Shown here piece after piece: positions 25,685-36,537 of a stretch of DNA of 64,000 bases. Origin of the DNA: Montifringilla adamsi (taxonomy: Eukaryota; Chordata; Aves; Passeriformes; Passeridae); assembly GCA_017590115.1 (NCBI GenBank), contig JAGGNK010006471.1, positions 383,137 to 447,136 on the forward strand, given 5' to 3'. The translations under genes and the position numbers were made by a program. The notes beneath the pieces were generated by a model, which saw only the letters and a program-made list of their open reading frames with translations, searched no databases and was not told where the DNA came from. Position 1 is the stretch's first letter. Every line of letters begins with the position of its first letter.

Positions 25685-26050
25685 ATGTGTAAGGGTGGAA
25701 GGGACACAATAGCCCTCTACTCAAGCAGGGTCATCCTAGAGCAGATTGTCCAGAACTGTGTACAGGTTCTGGAATATCTCCAATGAGGGAGACTCCACAG
25801 CCTCTCTGTGAAATCTGTCCCAGTGTGTGATCATCTGCACAAAGAAGTTCTTCCTCATATTGTGGTGGAACTTCCTGTGCATCAGTTTCTGCCCATTCCT
25901 CTTTTCCTATTGCTCAGCACCACGGAGAAGAGTCTGTCTCTATTCCCTCGACACCCTCCCTTCAGATACTTACAGACACTGACGTAATTCTGGTCTTGTC
26001 CAGACTAAACAGGCCCTGCTCCCTCAGTCTTTTCTCCATGGTATTTCATG
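25685..26050 (-). mobile_element. CR1 LINE 3'-end fragment
   Basis: The plus strand shows the reverse complement of a CR1 3' coding and UTR region: the 'GGTCATCCTAGAGCAGATTG', 'TCTCCAATGAGGGAGACTCC' and 'AAGAAGTTCTTCCTCATATT' blocks, then the 'AGACTAAACAGGCCCTGCTC' block that encodes the FSL-type end of ORF2. It is truncated at both ends and carries many substitutions, so it is an old copy. The wording differs from the 53.5 kb copy, which points to a different CR1 subfamily. Confidence 0.8.
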
Positions 26051-26059
26051 CACTCATGA

Positions 26060-27900
26060 TACTTCAGAACAGCTTGCTGACATTTTCAAAAGCATCCATC
26101 TAACACCTGTGTGAATACTTCTGCTTATTGTTACTGAGCTGCTTGAAAGACACTACAAAAGTTAACAATTAAAAACCAATTCAACTTGTTTTGCTTGTGC
26201 AGAAAGAAGGAATTTTCAAACTTCAGCCAAGATAAAGTGAGCTACATCAAAATTTTCTTTCTCAATCATGACAGGATTGAGTAAAATTTATTGTTAACTA
26301 AGCTGTTTAGTTCTAAATACAATGACAGAGAGGTTATCTAGATAGAAGAGATTCTAAAAATAACCTAAAAGTATTTATGAAAAGTAAATTCTTACACTGA
26401 GTTTTAGACATAAAATATATATATTTGTGTATTAAGCATACTCGAGGTACTGCAAATACAAAATGCAGGTGTTTGTTAGGGTCAACAGCTACTAGTTTAG
26501 CATTAATACAAACCAAAACAGTATCACAAACTCATTGCATACAGTGGCATAACACACTGCTGACAGTATTTGTTGTATGTCCCAAAAAAGCATTTGTGTA
26601 TTTGTGATGTCAGTTACATGGGGAATACTTTGTGCAGCAGATGTCTGGGTACCAACAACCACTTGACATACCTGAGCATGGGTTTCATTGCATGGGGGAT
26701 GTGCATAAACAAGGCAGGCTGTAATACATGTTTTATGTCAGCTGAGTTTTTTATTGTATTTCTTAGAAATAAAAAACAATAATTCAGTAACTACATCACC
26801 ATATGGCTGTCCACAATCTTTTTTTCTCCTTTATGCAACCAAGTACATATACATCTCTAACCAAATATTATACTATTCTGACACATAAAGCACCTAAGGA
26901 GAGCAGGTACTTGAAAGGCCTTTGTCAATAGGCACAACTACACTATAAATAGTCTTCACTCTAACTAAAGGAAAAAACCATATCAAGGAAGTTGAAGCAC
27001 AATAATGATCTCATGATGTCCACCTCAATATTTCTTGAGTGCTTAGGATTGGACAAACCCATCTGGCATACAAGCTTTTTCAAAGTCAGTTTAAAAATGT
27101 AATATTACAGCACCTGCAGAGGAAAAAGTTCAATTTCTCTGCATTTCAATTAATGACCTAATCTCACTTAACTCTTGATGTAGCCTTAACTTACCTAAAT
27201 GTTAGCAGTACTTCTGAAGCAAAGTTTACAAACCTGTGCTTCTCCACCTGTACACAGAACTATCTCCTCTAGTTCAACCAGTACCTAGTAGAAGCAAGTA
27301 CATGAAAACAGATTCTGCAGAACTATATTTTATTTTTTCAGAAAGTTAGAAGTTTCTGTGACAGCCTTAACAAAGGGCTTGTCTTACAGCCCTACAGGTC
27401 AGCATCATTATATTGTTTATAGCTGGGGGGGACACGCAAGGCAGCAGCAAACAAGTAAGTCAGATAGTTTAGTACACCTGCATCTTCATTTCCCTGTGCT
27501 TACTCAACAAGTTTGATGTTTACAGAAACTGGAACTATTTTGCTTTACATCCACTCAATTCTGAAGTTGTGAATGGCCGCTAAGGCTAAAATTACTACAG
27601 AATCTAAGGCTGTGGTCACAGACACCTGTACACACCCACCCTTCATCACTGGAGGTCAGAGAGCAATAACAGAAGAAACTAAGCCTCCCTAACACAGAGT
27701 TTCGAGGCTAATGACTCGTTTAACAGTGGCGTTTGGTTTTTGCAGGTCAAGGCCTTTAAATGTTTTTTCTCAGGAGACAGCGGCTCAGCTCTTCCTAAGA
27801 CGCAGCCTTCATATTCCAGAGATATTCTAGCTATGGAGTACCTGAATGCTTTCAGACTTATTTTGAAGGACCAAATCACTAAGTAATGTCAAATTACATC
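26060..27900. other. AT-rich stretch leading into CpG island 2
   Basis: No gene or repeat family recognised. A micro-exon-like interval of about 32 bp on the plus strand (27426-27457, GTTTATAG acceptor and GTAAGT donor) is too short to judge. The remaining open frames are short shadows. Confidence 0.45.
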
Positions 27901-28026
27901 GCGCTACCGCAAAATAAAATTTTAAAAAAGGAAAGCAAAACAAAGCTGCTGCACTGGCTTCGAGTGACACGCACTGGACCGGACAGCGGCAGCGCCCCGA
28001 GGGCTCATCCCGCTCCCGGAACTCAC

Positions 28027-28360
28027 CTGTTCACCTTCCTCTGCCCCCGCCAGAGCCACCGCGGCTCCTCCGACGCCTCCGCCGGGCCGCCGAACTACGC
28101 CCCGACTCCGGGGCGGCGAGAGGCGCCGGGCAGCCGCGCATACGGAGAAGTCCCGCTCCTTCCTCACCGGCTTCCTGACCCGACTCCCCGACTCCTCATC
28201 CCCGCTGCGGAGCTTCGGGACACTCCCGGCCGCCTCCCCCGAAGCCCCTGCCGCTGTCCCTGCCCAGCAGCCGCCTCCCCTCAGACGCGGCACAGCGACC
28301 CCGTCGCCCCCGTCCCTCCCTTGCCACCCCCGGCCGGTGCCCCCATGGCCGCCATCTTGT
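28027..28360 (-). other. Candidate first exon of a leftward transcript
   Basis: Inferred from the CpG island and the perfect CAG|GTGAGT minus-strand donor at its left edge. The 5' limit is not visible and the end given here is only a guess near the ATGGCGGCC motif. Several short ATG frames stop before the donor. One minus frame stays open from 28524 across the donor, so the exon could be untranslated or coding. The downstream exons are unknown; the 15.6 kb candidate is one possibility. Confidence 0.35.
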
Positions 28361-28514
28361 CCGGGAGGGGAGAGGGGCACGCGCAGGCGCGGCCGCGGCG
28401 ATCTCGGGGCCGCAGCGACAGCCGCGCGCACGCGCGGGGGCGCGCCCCGCCCCGCCCCGTGAGCGCGCGCCTGCCGCGGCGAGCCGGGTGCGCGCGGGGG
28501 TCGTCCAGCGGCCG

Positions 28515-28765
28515 GGACCGTCACTCGGTGTCGGTCACTCCGGGTCAGTCACCTGGTGCGGATCGGCCACTCAGAGTCAGTCACCTGCCGAGGATCGGTC
28601 ATCCAGGGTCAGTCACCCCTGGAGTGTCAATCATCCCGAGTTCATCCCCCTCACAGGGCCCGTCACCCCGAGGAGAGTCACTCACTCAGGATCAGTCACC
28701 TGGGGTCCGTCACCTACAGAGCGTCAGTCACCCGGGGTCGGTCACTCCGGGTCAGTGTCCCGAGG
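28515..28765. repeat. Irregular minisatellite of GTCAGTCAC-like units
   Basis: Roughly a dozen degenerate copies of a unit of about 14-17 bp with the core GTCA(G/C)TCAC(C/T), for example GGTCAGTCACCTGG, GGTCGGTCACTCCG and AGTCACTCACTCAGG. They run through the right part of CpG island 2, just upstream of the plus-strand donor. The core resembles half-sites of bZIP (AP-1/CRE-type) elements, but binding is not shown. Confidence 0.8.
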
Positions 28766-29049
28766 CTGCGGCTGCGCTGCCCTGGCAGAGGAGGTGGGGG
28801 CGCGGCAGGGTCCGAGCGGCGGGCGGTGAGAGCCCGGGGCTGCCGAGCAGGCAACAAACACAGGTGCCTGCTGAGGGGTGCGTGCGAACAGCTCTCAGGT
28901 GTGGGAGGGAGGGGATGCCGGCGGAAAGCTCAGAATGCCCACGGGCACTGTGGAAGCTGAAGGAAAACAGGGCATGGACCCTCGTGATGTGTTTCTCGAG
29001 ACCCTCAGGCAGCAGGCAGTCGGGCTGTTTGCCTTTTAAAGACTACACA

Positions 29050-29215
29050 ATCACGGGATGGGCAGGGTTGGAAGATGTCACAGCAGCTCATTTGGTCCAA
29101 CGTCTCTGCTGAAGAAAGGTCACCTGCGTGGCACAGCATTGTATACAGACAGTTCTGGAGTATCTCCAGGGAGGGAGACTCCATATCCTCTCTGGGCAGC
29201 CTGTGACTGGTCACA
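29050..29215 (-). mobile_element. CR1 LINE 3'-end fragment
   Basis: The plus strand reads as a reversed CR1 tail: 'ATCACGGGATGGGCAGGGTTGG', 'TTTGGTCCAACGTCTCTGC' and 'TATCTCCAGGGAGGGAGACTCC', then a CTCTGGGCAGCCTGT block. It is diverged. It marks the right edge of the CpG-island region and argues against the 408-codon frame being a gene. Confidence 0.7.
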
Positions 29216-30269
29216 TGAGGATAAAATCTTCCCTAGCAGCCCCTGTTTGTCCATGTGCTCAGGGAGCTTTGCCACAAGTGTTTCAGCTTCACAGTGGACG
29301 AGCTCAGACTCTCCAGTTTCTCCCTCTCGAGCTGGGCTGTCATGGCCTTGCTTGGCAGTGATGCTTTGGTGGTCATCTCCCAACCATGAGGATGGGTTCT
29401 ATGCCACAGTTTGGTAGCTGAGGTCTCTCATATTTGTGCCTCAGTGTTGCCTAGTTTGGATGACTTTCTTCACTTACAGGTGAAATGTTTGCACAGCCTG
29501 TATTTCTCTTCCCTATTTAGGCTCATATTTCCTGTAAAGTTACTTCAAGTTATCCTCAGTAGGATAAAGTTATCCTCAGTGGGAGGCAGGTCTGGTGTCA
29601 TGAATCCCCAGCATATCCAGATGCTGCCTGGGGCAGACAAGTTTTTGAGCTTCTCTGCCATCCTTGATCACACCATTGTACTCTGTCCCCCAGTTAAGAC
29701 TTTTGTTTTAAACCCATCTCATGAGTTCTGTTACTACCTTCTTTCTTTTGATGTATGTAAAGACCTTTTTTACTATCAGTTTGAGCATCCTTTGCAAGGT
29801 GTTCTTCAAATTCTTTTCCAGTCCTCATTTCCTGCCTTGATGTGACCTGCAGTGTTTTATGGCTTTCTGCTCACTTTATTGTGGTCTAGACGAGTTTTGC
29901 CCCTTCATTATCAAAGGAATTGCCTTGGACAGAGATCACACTAGAGCCTGTCACAAGAGGCTGTCAAACCACAAATGTTTGTGAGTGTTAAACACATATT
30001 TAGGAAAGCTGGTACATACTGATGAATAGCTGTGTCTGTGCATTTTAAGTTTTTATATTGTTTTTGCTGCTTAATTTAGCAATGAAATTTTCCTAGGATT
30101 TGAATATAATTTTTAAATGCAATTTCTATCTTTGCTGTTTCATGATTATCCCTGTTTCAAGCGTCATAAAATTGTATCCTACAAACCATGATCATGAATA
30201 GCTAAATACAAGCTGATACAAATTTGACCCATATTATGAAAACTGGCACAGTTAAATACATGGAAGAAA

Positions 30270-30475
30270 TTCTTTGCTATGAGGGTGTTGAGGCACTGGC
30301 ACATGTTGCCCAGAGAATCTGTGGCTGCCACATCCCTGGAAGTGTTCAAAGCCGGGTCCAGACTGGATGGGATTTTGAGCCACTTGGTCTAATGGGAGGT
30401 GTCTCATGACAGGGGGTTTGGAACTGGATGATCTTTATAAGGTCCCTCCCACACCATTCAATGATCCTGTGGTTC
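30270..30475 (+). mobile_element. CR1 LINE 3'-end fragment
   Basis: Plus-strand CR1 3' coding and UTR remnant: a 'GAGGGTGTTGAGGCACTGGC' block, then 'CCCAGAGAATCTGTGGCTGC', 'CCTGGAAGTGTTCAAAGCC' and the terminal 'GGAACTGGATGATCTTTATAAGGTCC' region ending in a CATTCAATGATCCTGTG tail. The opposite orientation to the 29.05 kb piece shows independent insertions. Confidence 0.8.
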
Positions 30476-30849
30476 AGCTCTTACAAATGGTATTTTTTAC
30501 AGAGTCATGTGATGTATCACACTATTGTGGCTTTTTGAAAGACAGTTGTTCTCGGTAATATTTTTGTAAATTCAGTCACTTTTAGTTTTTGCTAGCATAT
30601 TGCCTAAAAGTTGAAGGATGAGAATCATAATAATTTTATTTCCTAAGGAGTTTGAATTAAATTAAAGAATGTTCAGCTGTGTAACAGTCTAAATAAAGAC
30701 AATTTTAAGTGTCTCTATGGTGCACACAATAACGTTCCACTTCATAAAAAGAGAGAAACCTTAAACTTTTCTTAAATCTAGTTTATGAGAATGTCTTCAA
30801 ACAGATTTCCTCCTGACTAACATAGTAGCCCTCTATAGTGGAATAACTG

Positions 30850-31645
30850 TATCAGGACTGTAGCTGGACAAGGAAGAGTTATGGACATCATTTAACTAGG
30901 CTTCTGTAAAACTCTTGGTTCGGACCCCCACACCATTCTTATGTCTAAATTGGAGAGATTTGTTCGTGATAGATGGACTGTAGGATGAAGAAGGAAGTGC
31001 CTGGGTGGCCATATCCAAAGAGTTACAGTGAATAGCTCAATGTCCAAGTGGAAACCAGTAATGAGGGGTGTCCCTCAAGGGACTAATCCTGTTTAATGGC
31101 TTTATCAATGACAGAGACAGTGGGAGTGAGTACACTCAGGAAGTGGACAGATGACACCAAACTGAGTGATGAAGTTGACGTGCTTGGGAGCAGGGGTGTC
31201 ACCTGGGGAGACCTTGACAGGCTTGAGGAGTGGTCCCATGTGAACCTCATGAAGCTGAAGAAGACCAAGTGCAACGTCCTGCACCCGAGTTGGGGAAATC
31301 CCCACTGTTAACACAAGCATGGATATGAATGAACTGAGAGCAGAGAGAAAGGACTTGGGGGTACTGCTGGATGAAGAATTGGACATGAGCCATCCATGGG
31401 CACTGGCAGCCCAGAAAGCCAAGTGTGCATCCAAGGCTGGATCCAGCAGCCCTGTGGGCAGCAGGGGAGGGAGAGGATTCTGCCCCTCTGCCCTGCTCTG
31501 GTGAGACCCCACTCTAGGCTCCCAAGACAGGAAGGACATGACATGTTGGATTGAGTCCAGAGAAGGGCCTCGGAGCTGGCTGGAGCACCTCTCCTGTGAT
31601 GAAAGGCTGAGAGGAGTTGAGGTTGTTCAGCCTGCAGAAACCTTG
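30850..31645 (+). mobile_element. CR1 LINE fragment (RT region)
   Basis: Decayed plus-strand CR1 ORF2. The open piece at 31096-31311 shows WTDDTKLSDEVD, where the family has a catalytic FADDTKLS-type box, then DRLEEWSHVNLMKL and KTKCNVLHPSWGNP, which are the usual CR1 thumb-region motifs. The next piece (31319-31504) continues with RKDLGVLLDEELDMS in another frame, so there is at least one frameshift. The upstream part (30850-31090) carries the degenerate FCKTL and SNLERFVRD-type region. The copy stops near 31645 without the family 3' tail, so the end is truncated or too diverged to see. Confidence 0.85.
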
Positions 31646-31649
31646 TCCA

Positions 31650-34600
31650 AACAACTGTAGGAAAATGAAAGTACAGCAGTAGTCATTTACAATTTGCAGT
31701 CTCTTGGTTCCTTGAGGTAATAAAGTGAATGTATGCATCTAAGTGTAAGCTGCACCTTTGTGCCGAAGTGCAGCACAGGACTGTTGCCACAGGTGAAAAA
31801 TGGAGAATGTATCTGCCCCAGCAGTATAAGCCAGCTCACTGGTATGCTGAGAGCACTTCAAGCAGCTGCTACAGAGCTTTTGCAGCTATAGATCCTCCCT
31901 GGCCCCTGTGGCTGAGCACCTGTAGCTAGTGGAGAAAGAAACTTAGGCTAATACACCATTAAAAGGGAGAGTAAGGCACTCTCAAACTAACCTGCCTCAT
32001 AGGGGATAAAGACATACAAGAGAGGTAGAAAAACAGTAACTAGTTAGGATTCTCAAGGTACCTGGCTGTAACCGCTCTAAATTGTGGCATAAGGAAATAC
32101 ATGCCATTAGAAATCAGTAGGAATTTGCCCTAGCTATTTGCCCTAGAGAAAAAAATATAGCTGTGTTAAAATCTGTCTCTCCTCTTCTCTGTATAGGAGT
32201 AACTTATTGCTACAGCCTAGCTATGACCTTTCCTTTTCTTCCCATTGTGCCTTCTGCTGCTGAGTATCTATTCCAGAAGCAAACACAAGATTTGTATGTG
32301 TGCTGGATGGGGAATTCACTTAATAAAGGTGAATGGTATACTATGGTAGCATGAAAGTTGTGGATGAGGATGAGGATTCTCAAAATAGCCTCTGAAACAA
32401 TCTGCTTTCTCGTCTTTTCAGCTTGCTGGCTAGTTACTTATTGGAGATTATTACCACTTGTTGTTTAGTTTCTTAAGACAATGTCCAGGTGATGATCAGA
32501 TTAATATTCCTTTGCACTTAAGTGTTTGATACATGTACATAAGTAAATTTCTGCCCTCAATCAATAAATGTAAGAACATACATAAGAATAAGCCAGAACC
32601 TACTGAACAATATAAAGTGGCAGCAGCTCTAATTCAGTAATTTGACAGTTGAACAAGATGATTATACTGAAGATTCACTCTGAAAACTTTTAAGGGGAAT
32701 TTGCCCACCAAGACAAGTCTTCTAGCTATTGGCTCATATATTCAAATATTAGTTGTAAGATGGATGTTTTCAGAAGTGCTTTCATTGGGGCAGTTCTATA
32801 GCTCACTGTGAAAAACTTTTCTCTAGGACTATATTTTAAATAAAGGCATGAAAAAAGTCTATTTTGTTAACTGTAATACTAAGTAGAATAATATTCTCCT
32901 CACTCTGGAGAATATAATTACTGGAGGAAAGCATTTCTTATAATTGGCAGTTTGCTGTGTGGTGTATTTAAACAACATTTTGCAGGAACATTTATCTTTC
33001 AGGACAAAGGCCAATCTGGAGAACCCCAAGTAAGTAAAAGCATAGACAGAAAAGTTCAGATAGTAGTTTTACAGATGTTTACTACAGAGGGACTGGCCTT
33101 CTCTATTTATGGATTGCCAATCACAAAGAAAATTCATCCTTAAGAAGAATGACTTCCCTTTTTGTGTTTGGTTTGAGCAACTAATATTTTAATATTAAAA
33201 GGTCACTCATTAATGTACTTAGTTTTGTGCTACACAACAGTAAGTTGTTTACTGGAGAAATTTCAATCAAGAGAAAGAAATAGGAAAGCATGAACTTACA
33301 AGACCTTATGTCTTTGGTTCCAACATATAACAGAGGAAAATCTAAGAGATGATTTTCAGGATAAATAGTCTAAACTTGGACATTATGTAATCCTGGAATC
33401 CTAAAGGTATAATTAGAACTGTAAAGCTTGTTATTTTTTTATAATTTTATTTTTGGTGTAGTTAAATATCAATGCATTAGCTAATTAGATCAGAGAGCTT
33501 GAAGCGATAAAGCATGTGGTGGGTAGTCTGGTTCATGTTAAGGTTCACATTTCTAAGAGAAAACAAAGGGAAAAAGAAAAACACTAATGCCAGAAAAGAA
33601 ATCCGAACTTGGGATCACAGGATCAAAAGCCACATTATTTTTAGTTAATCTTATCCTGTCAATATAAAGGAAAGGGATAGTTGAATGGAATATGTCCAAG
33701 TTTCCTGTGCTGGAACTGAAATGGGAAAGAAAATGAGATATGAGGGTCTTGAATATTCATGAAAAATGGCTTTGAGTTTAGTCCAGAGAATGAGTCATTT
33801 TGAGTTATGCTCATGTCCTGACATCAAAAGAGGTCTGAACTTGCACCCTGAATATTCAGCTTTCTAAAAGAAGGGTGTTTTTTCCACAAAAGACAGATGT
33901 CTACATCTTTAAACAACACTGTTGCTTCCCTTGGGAGATAGAAGGGATAGAGACATCCTAAAGGTGAAGTTCAGTTGATGTGCTTTGGTTACCCAAGTCT
34001 CTTAAGCCAGGAATATTTTTAAATAGTTCTTGCTTTACAACAAGAGATATCATTAGGCAAAAACACAGAGTAAAAAATTTTCTCTTGGATCACTCAAAAG
34101 AATTGCAAAGAGTAGAGAAGCTGGTATCTAACGGATGGGCAAGGGAAGTTCTTGAGGAAAGGTTGAGATAAAAGTCAGCTATAGCTACCAAAGGTCAGGC
34201 CACAAGTGACAGAATCTTTGGAGAAATTAGAATCTAGTCATTGCGTCTAAAATATTGCCTGTGATAAACAGAAGAATTACATATGGTGACCCAACCTACT
34301 CTGATAAGAGCAGACAGGCAGCCATCTGCATGATAATGTTCCACCACAGAGCAAACAGTAAAGGTAAACACAGTGAGGACACGAAAACTGAACTTATAAA
34401 ATAAAAGTGGACGATTTTTGCTCATGTGGTCATTTTCAAAAATGGAAAAAATATATAATTTTATATTTAAAAATGTGTTAAATGTATTAAAATGTGTTAA
34501 AATGTGTTAAAATCCATCTTTCTTCTTCTGTGTATAGGAGTAGCTTACTGCTACAAACAGCAGGAATAGTATGGACTTTGTATGAGCTCTAAACTCAATA

Positions 34601-36370
34601 GAATTAGCAATGTTACTGAACAAATTTTTAATGCGTTCTTCCAAAAGAAGCAAATCTCCGTTCCTCAAATTTTTCTCATGATCAGAAGTGACTTCTTTAC
34701 CAAGGAAGCAATTATGTCAGCGTGTGGGCTTGATAAACTTTTCCCCTCTATTGGTTTTTATGTAGAATAAATGAACTAACACTGCTGATACCTGTACTTG
34801 CAATTTTCGTGAAGGAAGAGTTAGAAATTTTATATGGGGAATGGAGAAGTACATTTCAGTTTTCTCCAGATTATGACATTTTAAGTGAAAATCTTCGTAC
34901 TTTGTTTTTGCATGCTTATGCTACAGTGCATACTAAAAGAAACACTTCCATATTAAGCCTTAATTTCTATAAAATTTGAGTAAATATGGCAGATAATACA
35001 GAGTGCTGTTAGGACATGGTTTTGTACACTCTGTGTGAGATTCAGCTCAGCCATCTGAAGCTGGGTTGAACATATCATATGGGGTAATTATTCTAACTTA
35101 TTTTAGGATTTAAGAAAAGTTGCCTGCTAGAGTTACCTGATTCTGTCTGCTGATTATAAGTAGAGTCTAGAGGGACCAATATAGAGTCATAGTTTAGCAT
35201 TCATGTTTTTAAAAGAAAACACGATAATCTTGTATTATATATCAGTACATTATAAGATATTAGACAATCCAATGAGTTAATGCACTAATAATAATAATGC
35301 CCTAATACACTTTTAGAAACTGTGCGAGAATCAACACATGTAGATAATTTTCTCTAAAAGACATACATTTGTGAAATCTGAACATCTGAAATGTTTGCAT
35401 TTCTGATTGTAAATGTCATTAGTCTTTTCTTAAGTAATATATCCTTTATCTGAGATATTACTACTGTTTTCCTGGGAAAAAACCCAAGCCAACACAGAGG
35501 CCTAATTTATTAGATCTATGTCAGATATAACTCAATTTAAACTAGCACATGAATATCAGTGAAATTAAATGGCCACACTCATGACCATCTTTGCATTCTT
35601 TCTTTCTGAAAGTCTGCATCATAGTTTACCAATAGCGACAGTATTTGCATTCCTTATGTAGAGTTCAAAATAACCATGATTTCTGTGTCCACACAGTATT
35701 CTGGGAAAAATCTTTGAAGGCTGCCTAAATGAAAAGCTCATGATTATAACTACATCACTGATGCAAGTTTTCAGAAAAAATAGTTAGAATCAAGTTGTTT
35801 CCTTGAAAGCTTGTTGAAAGCTTGGTTTTGTGTAGTGTCCAAGCTTCCTTCATTTACACAATTCATTTACTGAAGTTCATATAAAAAATTGTATTATTTA
35901 CAGGGACATTTACTGTGGAGGGATGTATTAGGAAGCGGAATCTATATAATTAGAATTGATTTGGTTGTTGAGAAATGGTAGGACTTTAGGAAAAAATATT
36001 TAATTTTAGATAAAATGACATTTTAATAACACTTCTTGTGCAGTAGAAGCCAGCTGAGTTAATAAATTTTCTGAGAAAAAATAAGAGTTAGTTAGACTTT
36101 AGATATTGGTATTGCTAAATTCATCACTATGGGAAATACCACACAAAAGGTCACATCTGAAACCACTTTAAAAATTCCTGGCATGTTACTAAAACTACAT
36201 GTGATAATCTTATTTTAGAAGCAAAATAGATATTTTTCTAATTGAAAACCAGTGTATTTCAGCTCAAGATATCTACTGTCCTGCTCTCACGTGTTTCATA
36301 TTTTTATGGAAAATAAACTGCAGGAGTTTTAGTAATGATTCAGAAATAAATACTTCTAAGTAGCTACTCT
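31650..36370. other. AT-rich intron-like stretch
   Basis: No family repeat recognised. It holds a pair of similar segments (about 32163-32215 and 34503-34555), each resembling a splice acceptor followed by GAGTARCTTAYTGCTACA, and a tandem AAAATGTGTTA run (34470-34512). A 27-bp interval between good splice sites lies at 33004-33030 (plus) but is too short to support. Confidence 0.5.
34470..34512. repeat. Short tandem array of AAAATGTGTTA
   Basis: About four imperfect copies of a 9-11 bp unit (AAAATGTGTTA, AATGTATTA, AAAATGTGTTA, AAAATGTGTTA) directly precede the second copy of the acceptor-like duplicated segment. Confidence 0.75.
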
Positions 36371-36379
36371 ATTACTTAC

Positions 36380-36537
36380 TTAAAAGGGTAATATGTTCTG
36401 ACATGCCCATCAGTGTAGACCATGAAGTGGCGACAGTGTTTCCACATTCACAGGTGTAGATTTTTTGAGGCACTGGTCGGTCACAAGTAGTGCTGATCAA
36501 CTTGTAAATTCCAGCACCAGGACAGCTGACAGAACCT
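36380..36537 (-). CDS. Candidate internal exon, cysteine-rich unknown protein (158 bp)
   Basis: On the minus strand a pyrimidine-rich tract ending TTCTGCATAAG opens a 52-codon stop-free stretch. It ends at an excellent A|GTAAGTAAT donor. The peptide contains SCPGAGIYKL, then CDRPVPQKIYTCECGNTV: four cysteines in about 27 residues, with a CEC pair, as in an extracellular or zinc-binding module. I do not recognise the family. It begins and ends with one base of a split codon, so it cannot join directly to the 38.6 kb exon, which ends in phase 0. An intermediate exon or another frame would be needed. It lies on the same strand 2.1 kb downstream of that exon, which supports one leftward gene. Confidence 0.35.

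Larger units (their letters stand above)
27960..28850. promoter_or_regulatory. CpG island 2, probable bidirectional promoter
   Basis: About 900 bp of very GC- and CpG-rich sequence with GC-box-like CCCGCC tracts and sharp AT-rich borders. A consensus minus-strand donor (CAG|GTGAGT, exon side ending at 28027) faces left, and a plus-strand donor (GGGCG|GTGAGA, exon side ending at 28825) faces right. This suggests first exons on both strands. A minus-strand Kozak-like AAGATGGCGGCC lies at about 28350, but its frame stops after 18 codons and may be an upstream ORF. The very long plus frame (27886-29112, 408 codons) and the minus frame (27922-28524, 200 codons) are low-complexity R/P/G/S products of the GC content, and the plus one runs into a CR1 remnant. 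Neither is accepted as coding. Confidence 0.75.

Noticed and set aside
27922..28524. 200-codon minus-strand open frame
   Set aside because: Same CpG-island effect. A consensus splice donor interrupts it at 28026, so at most part of it could be first-exon sequence.
27886..29112. 408-codon plus-strand open frame
   Set aside because: It spans a CpG island, a minisatellite and a CR1 tail. The product is low-complexity R/P/G/S sequence, and GC richness alone removes stops. The opposite strand is equally open.
33004..33030. 27-bp plus interval between CTTTCAG and GTAAGT reading DKGQSGEPQ, reminiscent of a collagen exon
   Set aside because: The Gly-X-Y register fails at the third triplet and the exon does not start with glycine as collagen exons do. 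No further collagen-like exons are nearby.
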